Position numbers and translations under genes: made by a program. From Mallotus nudiflorus (Eukaryota; Streptophyta; Magnoliopsida; Malpighiales; Euphorbiaceae), in assembly GCA_947683625.1 (NCBI GenBank), contig CANTUR010000124.1, positions 2,144,001 through 2,208,000 on the forward strand: a stretch of DNA of 64,000 bases. The letters are read 5' to 3'. How positions within the stretch are numbered: position 1 is the first letter of the stretch; each line of letters opens with the position of its first letter. Shown here one piece after another: positions 47,245 to 59,598 of the stretch. The notes below the pieces were generated by a model. It was not told the origin of the DNA. It saw only the letters and a program-made list of their open reading frames with translations, and made no database searches.

Positions 47245-47435
47245 GGACGGGTGCCTCGGTGGAAGCCTTTGCTCTCGGGGATCGCCAGTGATTTTAAGGT
47301 TAAAATGGACTGGGATGGGTGCCTCGGTCGATGCCTTTGCTTTCGAGGACCGCCAGTGCCATATATTTGGATTAAGTGAATGACTACGACTTGGTGCCTC
47401 GGTGGATGCCTTTGCTCTCGGGGACTGGTAGTCTA
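47245..47435 (+). repeat. Triplicated GGTGCCTCGGTGGATGCCTTTG unit in solo LTR D
   Basis: Three units carrying GTGCCTCGGT, GCCTTTGCT and CGRGGACYGCCAGTG-like sequence, at about 47250, 47310 and 47393. Two degraded complements lie in solo LTR E near 53665-53755. Confidence 0.8.
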
Positions 47436-48052
47436 GTTGGAATAAGTGGGCCCAGTTGGCCATTTAGATTTTTGGGTTTAGGGTTCTACCGAGATTTTTT
47501 TCAAAAGCTATACCTTTACATTATAAATTATTTTCACTATAATTATATAGTTTTCAAAAAGGTTTTCATACCGTACAACTCTTTTATTGACTTACTCAGT
47601 GAGGTCTGATTCCCCTCAATTTATTTTTTTCAGGAGCTTGGGAGTTCAACCTCAGACTACCTCCACGTCGGGTTTCTTCTTCATCGGCTATTTTATGTAG
47701 GTCATTGTAAGTTGTACTGTGTGTTAATCTAGGTTGCTGCAGTAGTATATGTACTAAGGATTTTATGGTTTAAGTATATTTGTGTAATTTATTTATATAA
47801 ACCACGCTTATGTATAAAGATTTGAGTTTGATTTATAATATATGACGTTGAAGCACATTTTAATTAAGCACTTGAATTTGTTTATTTTTAAGAAAAATCA
47901 GTTTGATAATATGTTCCGTTATGAATTAAAGTATAAAAATGGAAGGTTTTATTTTACTTTTCTTTTAGGCTTACTACGGGTTTCGGGGGCCTTATGCCTA
48001 CCCATTCCCTAGTGTCGGTCACGTGCCCTCGGGTTCGGGTCATGACAATATG

Positions 48053-48777
48053 TTTCAGACTATCATCCTAACCTGATCCTTTTTAGCCAACTTATTCTTT
48101 ATTAGCCCTGCCTTATTCATGAACCTGGTTAAAAAATCTAAAAATGACTCGTTGGATTTCTGTTTGGTCAGTTCTAGATCCCTAATAGACACCGCAAAAC
48201 TGGTATTATAGTCATATTGCTTTAGAAAAGCAGTGCATAACTCTCTCCAGTCCGCTCTGATAGACTTCTCTAACTCGTGATACCAATTAACAGTTATACC
48301 TTCCAAGAATAGTACAAATAACTTGGTGACCATAGATAAAGGAGCCTTAGTGGTGCTCATGGTAGTTGTGTGTTGATTAAGGTGAATCCTTGGATCCCCA
48401 ATATCATCAAACTTTTGTAGTTGTGGCATCTTGAATTTGTCAGGCAATTTATCCTCCTCAAATTGCATCATATCATCAAAGTCAAATGAGTATCCAATTC
48501 CCTGTCCTCTTATCAACTCCTCTATTTTGGACATTTTCTAAGTTAGTGCTTTCATATGCTTGGATTCCAACTCTTAAACTTGCTCAAGTGATACTCTTCT
48601 TGCCTTTTCAATCATGTAACTCTTAACATCCTCTAACTTTATTTCCACAGCAAGTATGTTCCTAACAGCATTCAATAGTTGCCCCACAGCAGGTGGATCT
48701 TCCACAATAGCAGTAAGTGGTGCACCCATAATAGGTGGAATGGTTGTAATTAAAGGTACAGCTGCAGGTGGTGGCAT
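48053..48777 (-). pseudogene. gag of element B, N-terminal part
   Basis: Minus strand. A Pro/Ala-rich start (MPPPAAVPLITTIPPI) to a stop at 48574, then MSKIEELIRGQGIGYSFDFD (48534) through PQLQKFDDIGDPRIHLNQ, WYHELEKSIRADWRELCTAF and MNKAGLIKNKL to 48055, the most continuous gag frame of the two Ogre-like copies. It is cut by solo LTR D and continues at 44660. Confidence 0.8.
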
Positions 48778-49791
48778 TAATGCAGCCAGAGCCTATCTTA
48801 ACTCATCTTGCATCATTACTCTCATGTCATCCATCAATTCTCGTTTGACATCCTTTAAGGTCCAATTTCCTCCTTCTTGTTGTTATATTTCTTCGGCTTA
48901 TTTTGATTATGCAGATTCTAGGTAGAGTGGATTGATGAGACTCTTTTCCAGTCTGCTAAGGATCTCTTTCGTAATCAAATAAGTTCTCACTAGTCTGCCA
49001 CTCTTTTGACTCCAAACATAGGAAGACCCGAATGAATCTATGATGACTGAAAGATAAAATGTTAGTATGATGCATGAGATGCATGTATGCATGATGCATG
49101 TGCTATGCAACAAGTAGCAAGTCAAGTTAGGTGTACATACATCCTTCCAGCCTTATTCCTCCCATACACGTATTCAATGGTGAGTCTTTTTTCCTAGGAT
49201 TTTTAGTCTTGGTCTTAATATTAATAGGGGATATCAGGGACCGACACGCATGCTAGATCTCTCTTAAAGTAGTAAAACATAGAAATAATATTTCTAAGTA
49301 TAAAAGCATAGCCCAATCTTTATTAGTCTTGATGGGCTTTTAAAGTATGGGCTTAGGCCTTTATAGATAAAAATACCTCATAGCAACATTCACAAGCAAT
49401 TTGGGTAGATCCTAGTGGAAATAACTAAGTCATTATATGTGGTTAAGGTCCAGGGAAAAGTCAAAGTTCCCTTAGCAAGATGCCCTCCTTTAAGACTTAA
49501 GTCACATACCAAGGTCAGAAGGGCCCGACATCCTTTGTAAACTAGAGAAAAGACTACCCCCCTTTAGAACTTAGGTTACAAACTTTGGTCAGATAAGCCC
49601 GGTAATCTCTCTTGAACCGAGTTAAGGCTAAGAGTGATGGATAGCTAATTTACAATCCCATAAAACTAATAGAATCATGGAACCATAAACCAACACCATC
49701 AGTTAATAGGGACATGCAGAATGAATGCAAAAATAAAATAATAATTAATAAAATAATTCTAAAGAACACAAGTAGAATCAACATCTCTTAA
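48778..49791 (-). other. 5' untranslated internal region of element B
   Basis: Collinear with element A 33520-34503. No gene recognised. Confidence 0.6.
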
Positions 49792-49808
49792 TCCTAGTGG
49801 AGTCGCTA
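49792..49808 (-). promoter_or_regulatory. Primer binding site of element B
   Basis: On the minus strand TAGCGACTCCACTAGGA follows the LTR. It matches the element A site except for two changes. Confidence 0.6.
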
Positions 49809-49809
49809 C

Positions 49810-51511
49810 TGTAGACGGCGGGGTTTAGCGTGTGCCCAAGATTTTAGCAATCGTAACATTGTTTGAGCTCAGGGCTCTAGAGAACACACTAACCATTGTC
49901 ACAAAGACATGACATGTAGATGAGGAGTCGCCACCAAGGGTAATAACATGGACAAAGCGAAAAGGTTGTACTCAATTCCCTAAAAGAAAACTAGAACCAC
50001 AACTAGGAGATTCTAAGTATGGAATACCAACTTCTTTCAGTCTTATGTTCTTTTAAAATTACTATATTATCCTCTGTTTACATGCAATTTCATATAAACT
50101 CTTATTCTAGCAATTAACTCCAAGGCAAACCAGTCATGAAAATACAAGTAAATAATGTATTCATTCAAAACATATAATCCCTACGTTAGTCTTTACTGTG
50201 TTGATTTTAATTAAATGAGCTAAATCAACATGTTTTAATTTAGAAATGAGCTAAAGACTAATGAGCTTAATTCCTATTAATTTTAATTAAATGATCCTAA
50301 GTTTATTTATTTTAATTCTAAAAGATAGGCCTAAATCTACAAATTATGGAGTATTTAAATTAATGGGCCTAATTCTACATGTTTTAATTTTAAGATGATC
50401 TTAAATTTACAAATTAAAAAAAGACTTAAATTAAGTGGGCTAAATCTAAATTAATTAAATTCAATTAGGTGGGCCTATGTCTAATTTACTAGATGGACCT
50501 AAGTTATTTCTAACCTAAAATCTAATCAATTATGGGCCTAAAATGTATTTTAATTAATTAAACCTAAAAAACCTAAATTTATTTAAATGAATTAGAATCT
50601 AATATGGGCCTAAGGCCTAAAACACATAAAAATAAACAAGCCAAAAAAGAAATAAAACATATTAAAACAATTAAATAAAAGATCAAATAACCAATTAATT
50701 ATTCCTTCTAAAACCCTAATTTTAATTAACATGCAATCCTAAATTAATCTACTTCCTCCATTGATTTTAATTAATTACCCAATTGAAACTCTAATTTTAC
50801 TAACCAATTAATCAACATAAACATGTAATCACACACATAATTCCACTATTCCCACTATTGGGGCTATTACAATAATCTATTGAAAATAATAATAAAAATA
50901 ATTAATACAACCCTAAAAATATAAATAAAATAAAGCAACAAATAAAAAAATATTTTTCATTTTTCTTCTCCCTTTCTTTTTCTAGGAGCCAAAACACTTC
51001 CTTTTATAGTAAAACATCCTTCAAACCCTACGTATAAATTGATTCCTAAAAGACTTTTATTTCTTTAAATATCAAATATAATTTTAAGAGAATTTCATAC
51101 CAATTAGGACTCAAGAAAAAGATTTTTATTTTCTGAAAAATTAAAAAACCAGAAGAAAAAAGTCTAATTCGGACCGGAATTGTGTAATTCCAATCAGAAT
51201 TAGTGTAATTTCGACCAGAATTACATACTTTCGATTGGAATTATGTAATTCCAATTAGAATTATAGAATTTTAACATCTTTTTTTAACTTTTAATTATAA
51301 AAAGGTCCTTAAAAGAATTTAAGTTTTACAATTAAGTCCTTAAAAAAGCATTGTAATTTAGTCTATGAAAACATTAAATTCTTTATCTAAAAAATGCAAT
51401 CAAACCTCTGAAGTTTCAAAGTTTAAGTATTGAAGACCTATTCATGACATTTTCATCATTGGAATCCTTTGTCACATCCACAACTCATCATTCCGAAATT
51501 GGGTGTCTACA
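49810..51511 (-). repeat. 5' LTR of element B
   Basis: 1702 bases, TGTAGACGGCGG...GGGTGTCTACA on the plus strand. TATA box for minus-strand transcription at about 51000-51010. A palindromic GAATT array (51165-51275) lies in U3. It lacks about 400 bases of the leader region present in the 3' LTR (junction near 50950), so the two LTRs have diverged by deletion. Confidence 0.88.
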
Positions 51512-52541
51512 TAACACCTTTGGTCACCATGAAGTGACACTTCTCCTAATTAAGTACTAGGTTAATTTCCTCATATCACTGCAACACTTTAGAAAGGTTA
51601 TCCAACATGCATTAAAGGAAGTACCATACATAAAGAAATCATCCATAAAAACCTCTATATTGTCCTTAACAAAGTTAAAAAATATAGACATCATGCATCT
51701 TTGAAAAGTGGTAGGTGCATTACATAACTCGTAAGGCATTCTCCTACATGCATATGTTCCATAAGGACATGTGTCAAGATGAATAGGAATTTGAAAGAAG
51801 CCCGAATAACCATCTAAAAAGTATAAAAATGAATAATTTACTAATCTTTCTAAAAGTTTATCAATTAAGGGTAAAGGAAAATGATCTTTCCTAATCGCCT
51901 TATTCAATTTCCTGTAATATATGCACATGCACTAACCCATGACAGTCCTAGTAGGAATTAACTCATTATTTTCATTCTTAACCACTGTCATTCCACCTTT
52001 CTTAGGGACCATATAAATTAGGCTAACCTAATCACTATTTGAAATAGGATAGATAATCCTTGCATCAAGCAACTTCATAACCTCCTTCTCAACCACTTCT
52101 TTCATGTTAGGATTCAATCTTCTTTGATTTTTAATTGAAGGTTTAGAGTCTTCTTCCATGCGTATCCTATGCATGCAAATAAAAGGGCTAATTCCCTTAA
52201 GATCATCAATGGAGTAGCCAATAATTTTCTATGTGGCTTATCTCTCTTAAGAAATTTTCTACTTATTCATTATTCAATTCAGCATTCACAATAATTGAAT
52301 ATGTAGAATTTAGACCAAGGAAAGCATACCTCAAGGATGAAGGAAGAATTTTTAATTCTACCTGAGGTGCACTTTCTTCCTTTAAGGTATTAACATAACA
52401 TAAAGTGGAATTTAAAGGCTCATACTTGGTTGATTGCTTATTTTTTAATGCAAGATTAGCATTAAGATAGTGATTGAACATTACTACCTTTTGATCAATG
52501 TCATCTTCATTTACATCATGAACCAAGCATACTTCAACCAA
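51512..52541 (-). pseudogene. Reverse transcriptase of the outer element (pol fragment)
   Basis: Minus strand. The protease-RT linker (52541-52263, APQVELKILPSSLRYAFLG) is followed by RT (52200-51512) with CIYYRKLNKAIRKDHFPLPL, FLDGYSGFFQIPI, RRMPYELCNAPTTFQRCM and the catalytic FMDDFF, then a degraded stretch up to element B at 51512. Interrupted by stops (52263, near 51940 and after 51557). The next part of RT is lost and reading resumes at 37385. Confidence 0.88.
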
Positions 52542-52560
52542 GTCTTGGGTGAGTTATTTT

Positions 52561-52943
52561 TCAAATGTTTCTTGCACAGTCTATTGCATGCACTAAAAAA
52601 TATGACCCCCTTGTAGCAGTTTTCTTTACCATTTTGAAAACATCAAACTCTACCTTATTGTCCCCAATTTTCAGCAGAACTTTACCTCGTTTGAAATCTA
52701 TTATTGCACCAGTTGTCGCTAGGAATGGATATCCCAAGATTATTGGGATTTGACGGTCTTCTTCCATCTCTAAAATACTAAAGTCTCTCGATATATAGTA
52801 GTCTCCAACTTTGATAGGTACATCTTCAAGAATTCCATAAGGATAGATGATGGACCTATTCGCTAGTTGTAATAACACTGTAGTTGATTGAGGTTCTCCT
52901 ATGTTCAAACATCTGCAAAAAGAGAGAGGCATTATGGTTACAC
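52561..52943 (-). pseudogene. Aspartic protease of the outer element, C-terminal part
   Basis: Minus strand: TIMPLSFCRCLNIGEP, STTVLLQLANRSIIYPYGIL, EDVPIKVGDYYI, IPIILGYPFLATTGAIIDF. This is the usual retropepsin-like domain of Athila-type pol, with the ILG-x-P-FL-x-T-x-x-A-x-I-D signature. The N-terminal part with the active-site Asp lies on the other side of solo LTR E. Confidence 0.85.
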
Positions 52944-55900
52944 TGTCACGACCCAAAACAGGGGCCATGACCGGCGCTAGGGAACGGGAATTCTTTCGAA
53001 TCCGGAACCAGTAGCAAGCCTAAAAATAAAATAAAGCATGCCACAATAACAGTAAAAATATAATAAATGCAGCGGAAAATAAAATCATAAATATTACAAT
53101 ATCATCCATATCAACTGGATTTAATTCAAAACTCATCACATCGCATATATAATCTCATAAATGTATAATCTTTATACAAATCCAGTTTTACTATAATACA
53201 TCTCTTTAAAACAAATACTTTAATTCACAACTACTGAAAATCACAACTACTGCAGTGTCTAGATAAAATAAATAAGACTCAAGTATACAATTTACATAAA
53301 GAAGCCGGGGCGAAAGAAATCCGGCGTATCGACCTGCTACTGAGGTCTGAGGAAGTTGACTCTCCTGAAAAATAGTCAACGGAGGGGAGTCAGACCTCAC
53401 TGAGTGAATTACTATAATATATATACATACACTCTAAGTGATAATGCATACAGTCAACAGTATATGAGTAATATGTATATATACAGGCAAGTTCATACAG
53501 ATGCAGAAAAATCATTTTATATATTTTGTCTGAAAATCAACTTTTATGAAGGATCACATAGAACCCTAGAATATCGCAACCTCAGAAAAATAGTGTTAAA
53601 CAACACTCTAGCCATACAGGCTCACTGATTCCAAATATATCCACTTAATCCATTTGGACAGTAGACTGGCCCCGAGACACTAAGTCAACTGAGCTCCAGC
53701 AGTCTGACTGCCAGTGTGATTGGCCCCGAGACACTTGGTCAACCGAACTCCAGCAATCACACCCAAACCACATCTCACACATCAATAATCATAATCAAAT
53801 CAATATCCACAAATAAGTTAGTAATATAGCCTAAAGCTATAGGCGTACCGGTACGTACTCGGTCCTAGTGCTGCCCACTAGGTAGCACGTTCTATTGATA
53901 TCCTTCATTCTTAAATATAAAACATTCATTCACAAAAATAAATGATGCATGGATATAAATGAAATAGCAATATAAACCATATATATATCGAAAATATACC
54001 AAACATAAACCAGGTATATTTTGAGTATATATATGTCAAATAAATCCAATCAAATCATGAATTAAACTAAAAATATATTTAAAAACATTTTAAATATATT
54101 TTATTATTAAAACATGTATATAATTTATTATATACCAAAAATATACCAAAAATATACTTGAATATAAAACATGTTATTTATGCATATTTAGTCAAAATAA
54201 AACATGCATTTTCTAAATCATGCGTCCTAAGCATATATATATAATATAGTAACTCACCTAATGCGCTCCACGAGACGGGTCCGACGGGCCTGGTCCACTA
54301 ACCCTCGGTCTCGGCGCAACTAAACAAGAAATAATTAATCGACATCAGAATAACCCTAACAGAAATCCTAGAATTAAATCTAGAGTATTAAACACAGAAT
54401 CGGAAATTAGGGTTCGACTGGATATCACGTTTTACGAGAATTCTACCGGAAATCCGGCAGAACCTCCCCTGTAAAACGGACATCTCTCTACTCAAAAGAG
54501 TAGAGCCGACCCTGCAAAGAAATACACTTCAAAAATAAACACCACAATCACTCACAACCCCTCGGTCGGACTCCAGACTACAATCTGTCGACCGGGGTCC
54601 ACAAACACAGAATATATATATTCAAATATACCAAAAATATCCTTAAATCATAAAAATACATTTCATACGTAGAAATTACATAATAATTCTTGAAACACTG
54701 TAAAAACCGATTAAAACTCATTTTATTAGAAAAACCGTATATTATATATATAATTGAAAATAATTCCCGGAAAATAGTTTTAATTAGTTAAAAATACTAA
54801 ATATTTTGTAGAAATCATTTTTATACCTTAAATAAATATTAAAACCAATTAAATTACATTTTTAGACAATTTAGGGTAAAATTACCAAAATACCCCTATA
54901 TATATATATATACCTAAATTACTTCAAAAATTCACCAAAAATCATACAATTATCCAAAATTAATTTTCTCAACATATTTATCAATAATATTAATAATTAA
55001 ACTCAATTAACCAATTAAATTCAAATAAAAACACAATTAACTTAATTTTTACAAAATCACATAAACTTCAATAATTAAAAATAAATACTTAGAAATTCAT
55101 AAAAATTCCAAATAAATTCCTATAATTCATTTCAACACCTAATTCAACCATAAACTCCAATTTCATAATTTAAATAATTAATTTCCGAATATTAGAAAAT
55201 AATATTAAAATATTCAAAAATACCCAAAAATCCAAACAACCTCCAAAAATTCTGTAAAAATTCATACATGAAGATTAAGCTACCAGGAACAACATTTGTG
55301 AAGGAAGTTTCCATGAATCATCCAAATCGAAGCTCAAAAAAATCGAAAACTCAAAGAGGCCGAAAACTTCAAATCAAAACCTAAGCAATTCTAGACCATT
55401 TTAGCTCAAACCAAAGCTAGAATAACACTCACCGGAGCTCAAGGAGAAGATAGAGACCGGCGGTGTCGAAAACGGTGGCCGGAGGAGGGAGAAACGGCGG
55501 TGGGGAAATGGCCGGCGCTCGCGGGAAGAAGAAGAAGAAGAAGAAGAAAAAGAAAAAGAAAGAAAAAGGAAAGAGAAAGAAAAAGAAAAAGAAAGAAAAA
55601 GGAAAAGAAAAAAAGAAAAAAAAAGAAAAAAATTAAAATAAATTAAAATAATTAAATATTAATAAATAAATAATAATAAAATAATAAATTTTAATAATTT
55701 AATAATAAATAAAATAATCAAATAATAATAAATAAATAATAAAATATTAGGGTAATAATAAACCCTAATTAAATAAATATACACACACAGGCTTTATTTA
55801 ATAATTTAAAAATATGTATGAGTTCATGCAAACCCGTAAATACATTTAAAATAATTAATAATACATTGTTTACGTGGAAATTTCCCCAAAAATGAAAGTC

Positions 55901-56062
55901 CCGGGAAAATTTTACGTAAAACACTGTATATAAAACACAGTAATTAAAATAGGTTTAAAATACATATCAACTCATAAAAATATCGTATAATGCATAAAAA
56001 TTATTGACACTGTATATCCCGGTACAGTGTAAAAATATTTTTAAAAAACACGGGATATTACA
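52944..56062 (-). mobile_element. Solo LTR E (3.12 kb) in the outer element protease
   Basis: Starts TGTCACGACCC and ends GGGATATTACA on the plus strand, with a perfect 5-bp duplication TACAC on both sides (52939-52943, 56063-56067). In minus orientation it reads TGTAATATCCC...GGGTCGTGACA, the same family as solo LTR D. It has a polypurine tract (55521-55630), AT-rich middle parts and a GC-rich leader-like segment (55430-55520). No coding sequence. Small reading frames within it, such as 53206-53400 and 53404-53628, are not supported. Confidence 0.9.
55521..55630 (+). repeat. Polypurine (GAA/AAAG) tract in solo LTR E
   Basis: About 110 bases of almost pure purine on the plus strand, in the position where solo LTR D has a similar but shorter purine stretch (45225-45253 complement orientation). 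Confidence 0.85.
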
Positions 56063-56175
56063 TACACTTACACCCAAATCATAAAAAGATTTACCAATAA
56101 ATTCATTCCCAATAGTGTAAAGGATAGTAATACTCCCTAAATCCTTAAGCTTTTATGGAAGCTTATTTTGAATGA
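56063..56175 (-). pseudogene. Aspartic protease of the outer element, N-terminal part
   Basis: Minus strand: LKDLGSITILYTIGNEFIG, then KSFYDLGVS, the retropepsin active-site position (D-L-G-x-S), immediately before the insertion of solo LTR E. After one TACAC copy, reading continues with TIMPLSF at 52936. Confidence 0.8.
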
Positions 56176-57833
56176 CTACGTTGCACTCTTAATTAATAGG
56201 AATGGTTTCATGATCCTCCCATTCTTGTGTGAGATAATGTCTTTAAGAAATTTTGAATATGCGGGCATTGTGTTAATCACATTCAAAAGTGGTATATTGA
56301 GCTTGAGCTATTGAAAAGACTTCATGAATTTCATAAATTACTTGTCTAACTTTGATTTTTATTACCTTTAAGGGAAAAGTAATGATAGGGTCTTGAGAGG
56401 TGCCTCATTGTTCTTTTCTTTCTTTCTTTAAATCAATTCAGACTTTTATTCTTCCTCCTATGTGTTTTGAATAAACCTTTCATCTTGATTTTTCATCTCA
56501 ACCTCAGGTAATTGCTTCCCACTTCTAAGTATTATGGCTTTAGCTTGCTCCTTAAGGTTTTCTAGTTGACTAGGAAACATTCCACTTTATTTTAAGCTAG
56601 ATGCTTGGGATGTAATTTATTTTCTAACATCTTATTATGAGCACTCATTTGAGAAGTTAGATTCTTTATGGCCTCCTTCTATTTTAATTGTGTATTTTTA
56701 ATGGTCTCCATTTGTTCTTCTTAATCCTTTAGAAACTTTTCCATCATGCTCTTTAAATTAGGCTTGCTTTCATGTTGTTGATGAAAAGAATTCTTTTGTT
56801 GGAAACTTGGTAGAGGCTACTTGTACCCTTGGTTCGTACTTTGAACTCCCCTTTGATTTGTCCATAAAAAATTAGGGTGATTTCACCAACCTAGGTTGTA
56901 TGTGTTAGATTAAGGGATCCCTTGAATCCTTTGAAAGTTATTAAGAGCATTGAGTTGCTCAATGAAAGGATCTTAAGAAGAGAAACTTGCTTGAAATTCT
57001 ATAGTTGAATGTCCCCCTCCACAATACTTCTAAGAATAAAGTGACATTAGATTTTTCACTTTAGAGGAAGCCACTAATTTCTTCATGAGCATATTGATTT
57101 TTGCATTTAGGAAGTTCCAACCGTCCACCTTATGCATTCCTACAACTCTTTTTAGTGCACTTTTTTCTCCTTGCCATTGATATTTATTGGACACCATAGT
57201 CTCAAGCAAATTGTATGCATCATCAGGCATCTTGCTTATAAAAGAGCCTTAAGTTGTAGCATCAATGGTGATCCTCATTGGCTTGGTAAGTCCTTGGTGG
57301 AAGATTTGAATGAGTAGCCATTGTGGAACTCCATAGTATGGGCATTGGTGTTGTAAGTCCTTAAATTGCTCCTATGCCTCATACAAAGATTCACCATTAT
57401 ATTGAGTGAAGCTTGTAATTTCTTATCTAAACTTCGCTGTTTTTCCTAGTGGGAAATACTTGCCTAGGAATGTTTTTGACAACGTGTCCTATGAAGCGAT
57501 GGACTGTGGTCCTAGAGAGTGTAACTGCAACTTATCTTTATCCTTCAAAGAGAAAGGGAATAACCTAAGTTTTATTGCATCAGGACTAACTCTATTCATC
57601 TTAAATGTATTATAAATCTCCAAAAATTAAGCTACATGGGCATTAGGATCTTTACTTTGGAGACCTTTAAATTGAAATTGTGAGACTATTTAAATGATCG
57701 CTGGTTTGATCTGCAATGTATTAGCATCAATAGTTGGCTTTACAATACTATTATGGGTATCTCCTGGATTAGGCATTATGTACTATTGAAGAGTGCGATT
57801 CCTACCCAGTTGTGGTGCTTGATCTTCAGCCAT
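56176..57833 (-). pseudogene. gag of the outer Athila-like element
   Basis: Minus strand from an ATG at 57833 (MAEDQAPQLGRNRTLQ, then a stop) through LRLFPFSLKDKDKLQLHSLG, WDTLSKTFLGKYFPLGKTAK, TSFTQYNGESLYEA, GLTKPMRITIDATT, PDDAYNLLETMVSNKYQWQG (57230-57030), a CGGGHS remnant of a zinc knuckle, and a long Lys/Gln-rich linker to the protease. Stops at several places. Gag identity is clear; the linker is inferred from position. Confidence 0.85.
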
Positions 57834-58030
57834 TTTTTGCTTGTCTTTCTCACACTTTTCCTTTTAGTCTTTCTTGCATGATTTCTCAATTTCAAGGTTG
57901 ATCATCTCTAAGTTCGTCCCCCTAGATTGAGTGTTCATAAACTAGCAAAAGTTACCTAAAAAATTAAATAGCAAATTAAGTTAAAACTAAAAGAAAAGTA
58001 AAAATTAAATTAATATTAATATTGCCAGTC
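57834..58030 (-). other. 5' untranslated leader of the outer element
   Basis: Short AT-rich stretch between the primer binding site and gag. Nothing recognised. Confidence 0.5.
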
Positions 58031-58048
58031 CCTGGAAACGGCACCAAA
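58031..58048 (-). promoter_or_regulatory. Primer binding site of the outer element
   Basis: On the minus strand TTTGGTGCCGTTTCCAGG, a slightly changed form of the TTTGGCGCCGTTGCCGGGG type site that follows Athila LTRs. It lies 7 bases after the 5' LTR. Confidence 0.75.
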
Positions 58049-58055
58049 AACTTCT

Positions 58056-59460
58056 TGTTGTTCAAAACACGCAAGCGCACGAATTGTCATTGCAGTATAA
58101 AAAGTTATCATTCCCATGAAAATTATATATTGAGTACTAATATCTTTACTTGTATCTCAGCTAGTAAATTAAATAAAACTGAATTTGTAATTAAAATAAG
58201 TAAAGAAATCTAAATTAAATTAAGATCAAATGATAACAAGCTTATAGTTTAGGCTTAGTTTCGCTATTCTAATCAGATCATGTCATTTTAAATAAATTTA
58301 AACATTGAATCCAATTAAGGGTAATTCTTCTAAAATGCCTAAAGACTCTTTCGAGTTCAAATAAGCATGTTAAGATTAAGATTCAACCTACTCTCATGAT
58401 TAAGAAATTAATAAAAACTCATTAAGATCTTTAATAATTACTTTACCTTTTAAGAGCTTGCTTACTCTCGTGGTTGAGTGATATAAGTCCTATGAGTCTA
58501 AAGCTAATAAATACCCTAACTCTCATTGGTGAATTTACCTATAAACATGCAAACAAAGCTGGCCAAGAATGAAAATATAAAATAAGTGCAACTCATAAAA
58601 TTAACTGAAAATTACTTTAATAAATAAAACTTGTGTTCAATCACATCATGAAATAGTTACTCCTAACCTAAACCCTAAAGCTATTTAGCCATACATACTT
58701 GTGGTGAAGCAAACGAACATAACTAAAAGATTAAAGATAAAGAAAGAAATAATGAAACAAAACTCTTGAATTCTTAAACCAATTGTCTCAATCCTAGCTA
58801 AGCACCTTGTTTGTTGCCTCTTGAGAGCTCCATCCATGCCCTTAAATACCTCTTAGCATCCCTTTATATAGGAAAACCTAATATGAGATCTTTTGGCCTT
58901 TCAATTATTCTTCCTTTCTTGCTTAAGAAAAGTCTCTTTTTCTTTGACACACTCACCGCACGATCGTGTTGAGCCAATATGATGTTAACTTTCCGGCACA
59001 GTTTTTAGCACAACCATGCATGAGCTCAGATTCAGATTCTAGAAGGTTGCACACTTTTAAACATAGTGGTGCTTGAAACCGTGTTGCACTTTCAAAACTT
59101 CTTCAATTTGAATAGAAAGATGCACCAACAGCAACACACCTGTATTGCACCTGTGTGATATGAAACTTGCATTCAATAGATAGCACATGCAATGACACAG
59201 GTGTGTGCCAAATTGTGTTGCCCTTAACATGATGTTCTCATGCAAATCCTTGATTTCTTTAGAATCCTTAACTAGTTTCCTAAGGGAAAAAGAGAATATT
59301 TATTGACACTTGAATAAAATTTCCAATAGAAATAAATTAATTACAAAAACAAATAAAATATCAAACCAAAATAATTCTTATTTAAATCTAATTCCTACCC
59401 AAATTAATTTAAATATTTATATAAAACTCGTTAAAATTCAACTCAAATATACACACATCA
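58056..59460 (-). repeat. 5' LTR of the outer element
   Basis: 1405 bases, paired with 14128-15549. A minus-strand TATA box, CCTATATAAAGG, is at 58861-58872. The differences from the 3' LTR are frequent substitutions and short indels, so the insertion is old. Confidence 0.88.
58861..58872 (-). promoter_or_regulatory. TATA box in the 5' LTR of the outer element
   Basis: CCTATATAAAGG on the minus strand, at the place expected for the U3/R promoter. The partner LTR has a mutated version. Confidence 0.6.
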
Positions 59461-59598
59461 AGTTTATCATTTTCGCTAAAATGATTGAAGGAAAATAGTG
59501 CATCGAATTGTTCGTAAAGGGCAACTTGATCCTCTTTCCCCAGATTCTAATAAGAAAATTTAAGGAGAGCCACCAAATCCAACTAGATTAATGTATCA

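Larger units (their letters stand above)
44666..48047 (+). mobile_element. Solo LTR D (3.38 kb) in element B gag
   Basis: Starts TGTAATACCC and ends GGGTCATGACA, flanked by GTATG (44661-44665) and ATATG (48048-48052). The gag reading resumes on the other side in the same place as in intact element A gag. No coding sequence is present. It is the same family as solo LTR E in the opposite orientation. Contains long (TA)n tracts, a GC-rich leader-like part (45195-45570) and an internal triplication. Family probably Ty3/gypsy, not fixed. Confidence 0.85.
37382..51511 (-). mobile_element. Element B: pol-less Ogre/Tat-like element nested in the outer RT
   Basis: Close relative of element A with the same LTR type, PBS, gag, 3' palindromic repeats and antisense ORF remnant. 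Between gag and the antisense remnant the whole pol is missing: B joins directly at about 43541 what lies about 3.3 kb apart in A (28317 and 31615). Its 3' LTR lacks about the first 600 plus-strand bases. Solo LTR D sits in its gag. It must have moved with enzymes from elsewhere, or lost pol after insertion. Confidence 0.82.
14128..59460 (-). mobile_element. Athila-like Ty3/gypsy LTR retrotransposon (outer, host of nested elements)
   Basis: Direct LTRs of 1422 and 1405 bases (14128-15549, 58056-59460), each running TGTTG...CACATCA on the plus strand, flanked by AGTTC and AGTTT (4 of 5 match). On the minus strand the 5' LTR is followed by a primer binding site of the Athila kind, then gag, protease, RT, RNase H, integrase, an env-position ORF and a polypurine tract. 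The coding order continues exactly across the inserted elements A, B and E. Removing them leaves about 11.7 kb, a normal Athila length. All ORFs carry stops or deletions, and the LTRs differ at many positions, so the insertion is old. The lineage assignment rests on integrase/RT wording, the PBS and the extra ORF after pol. Confidence 0.85.
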
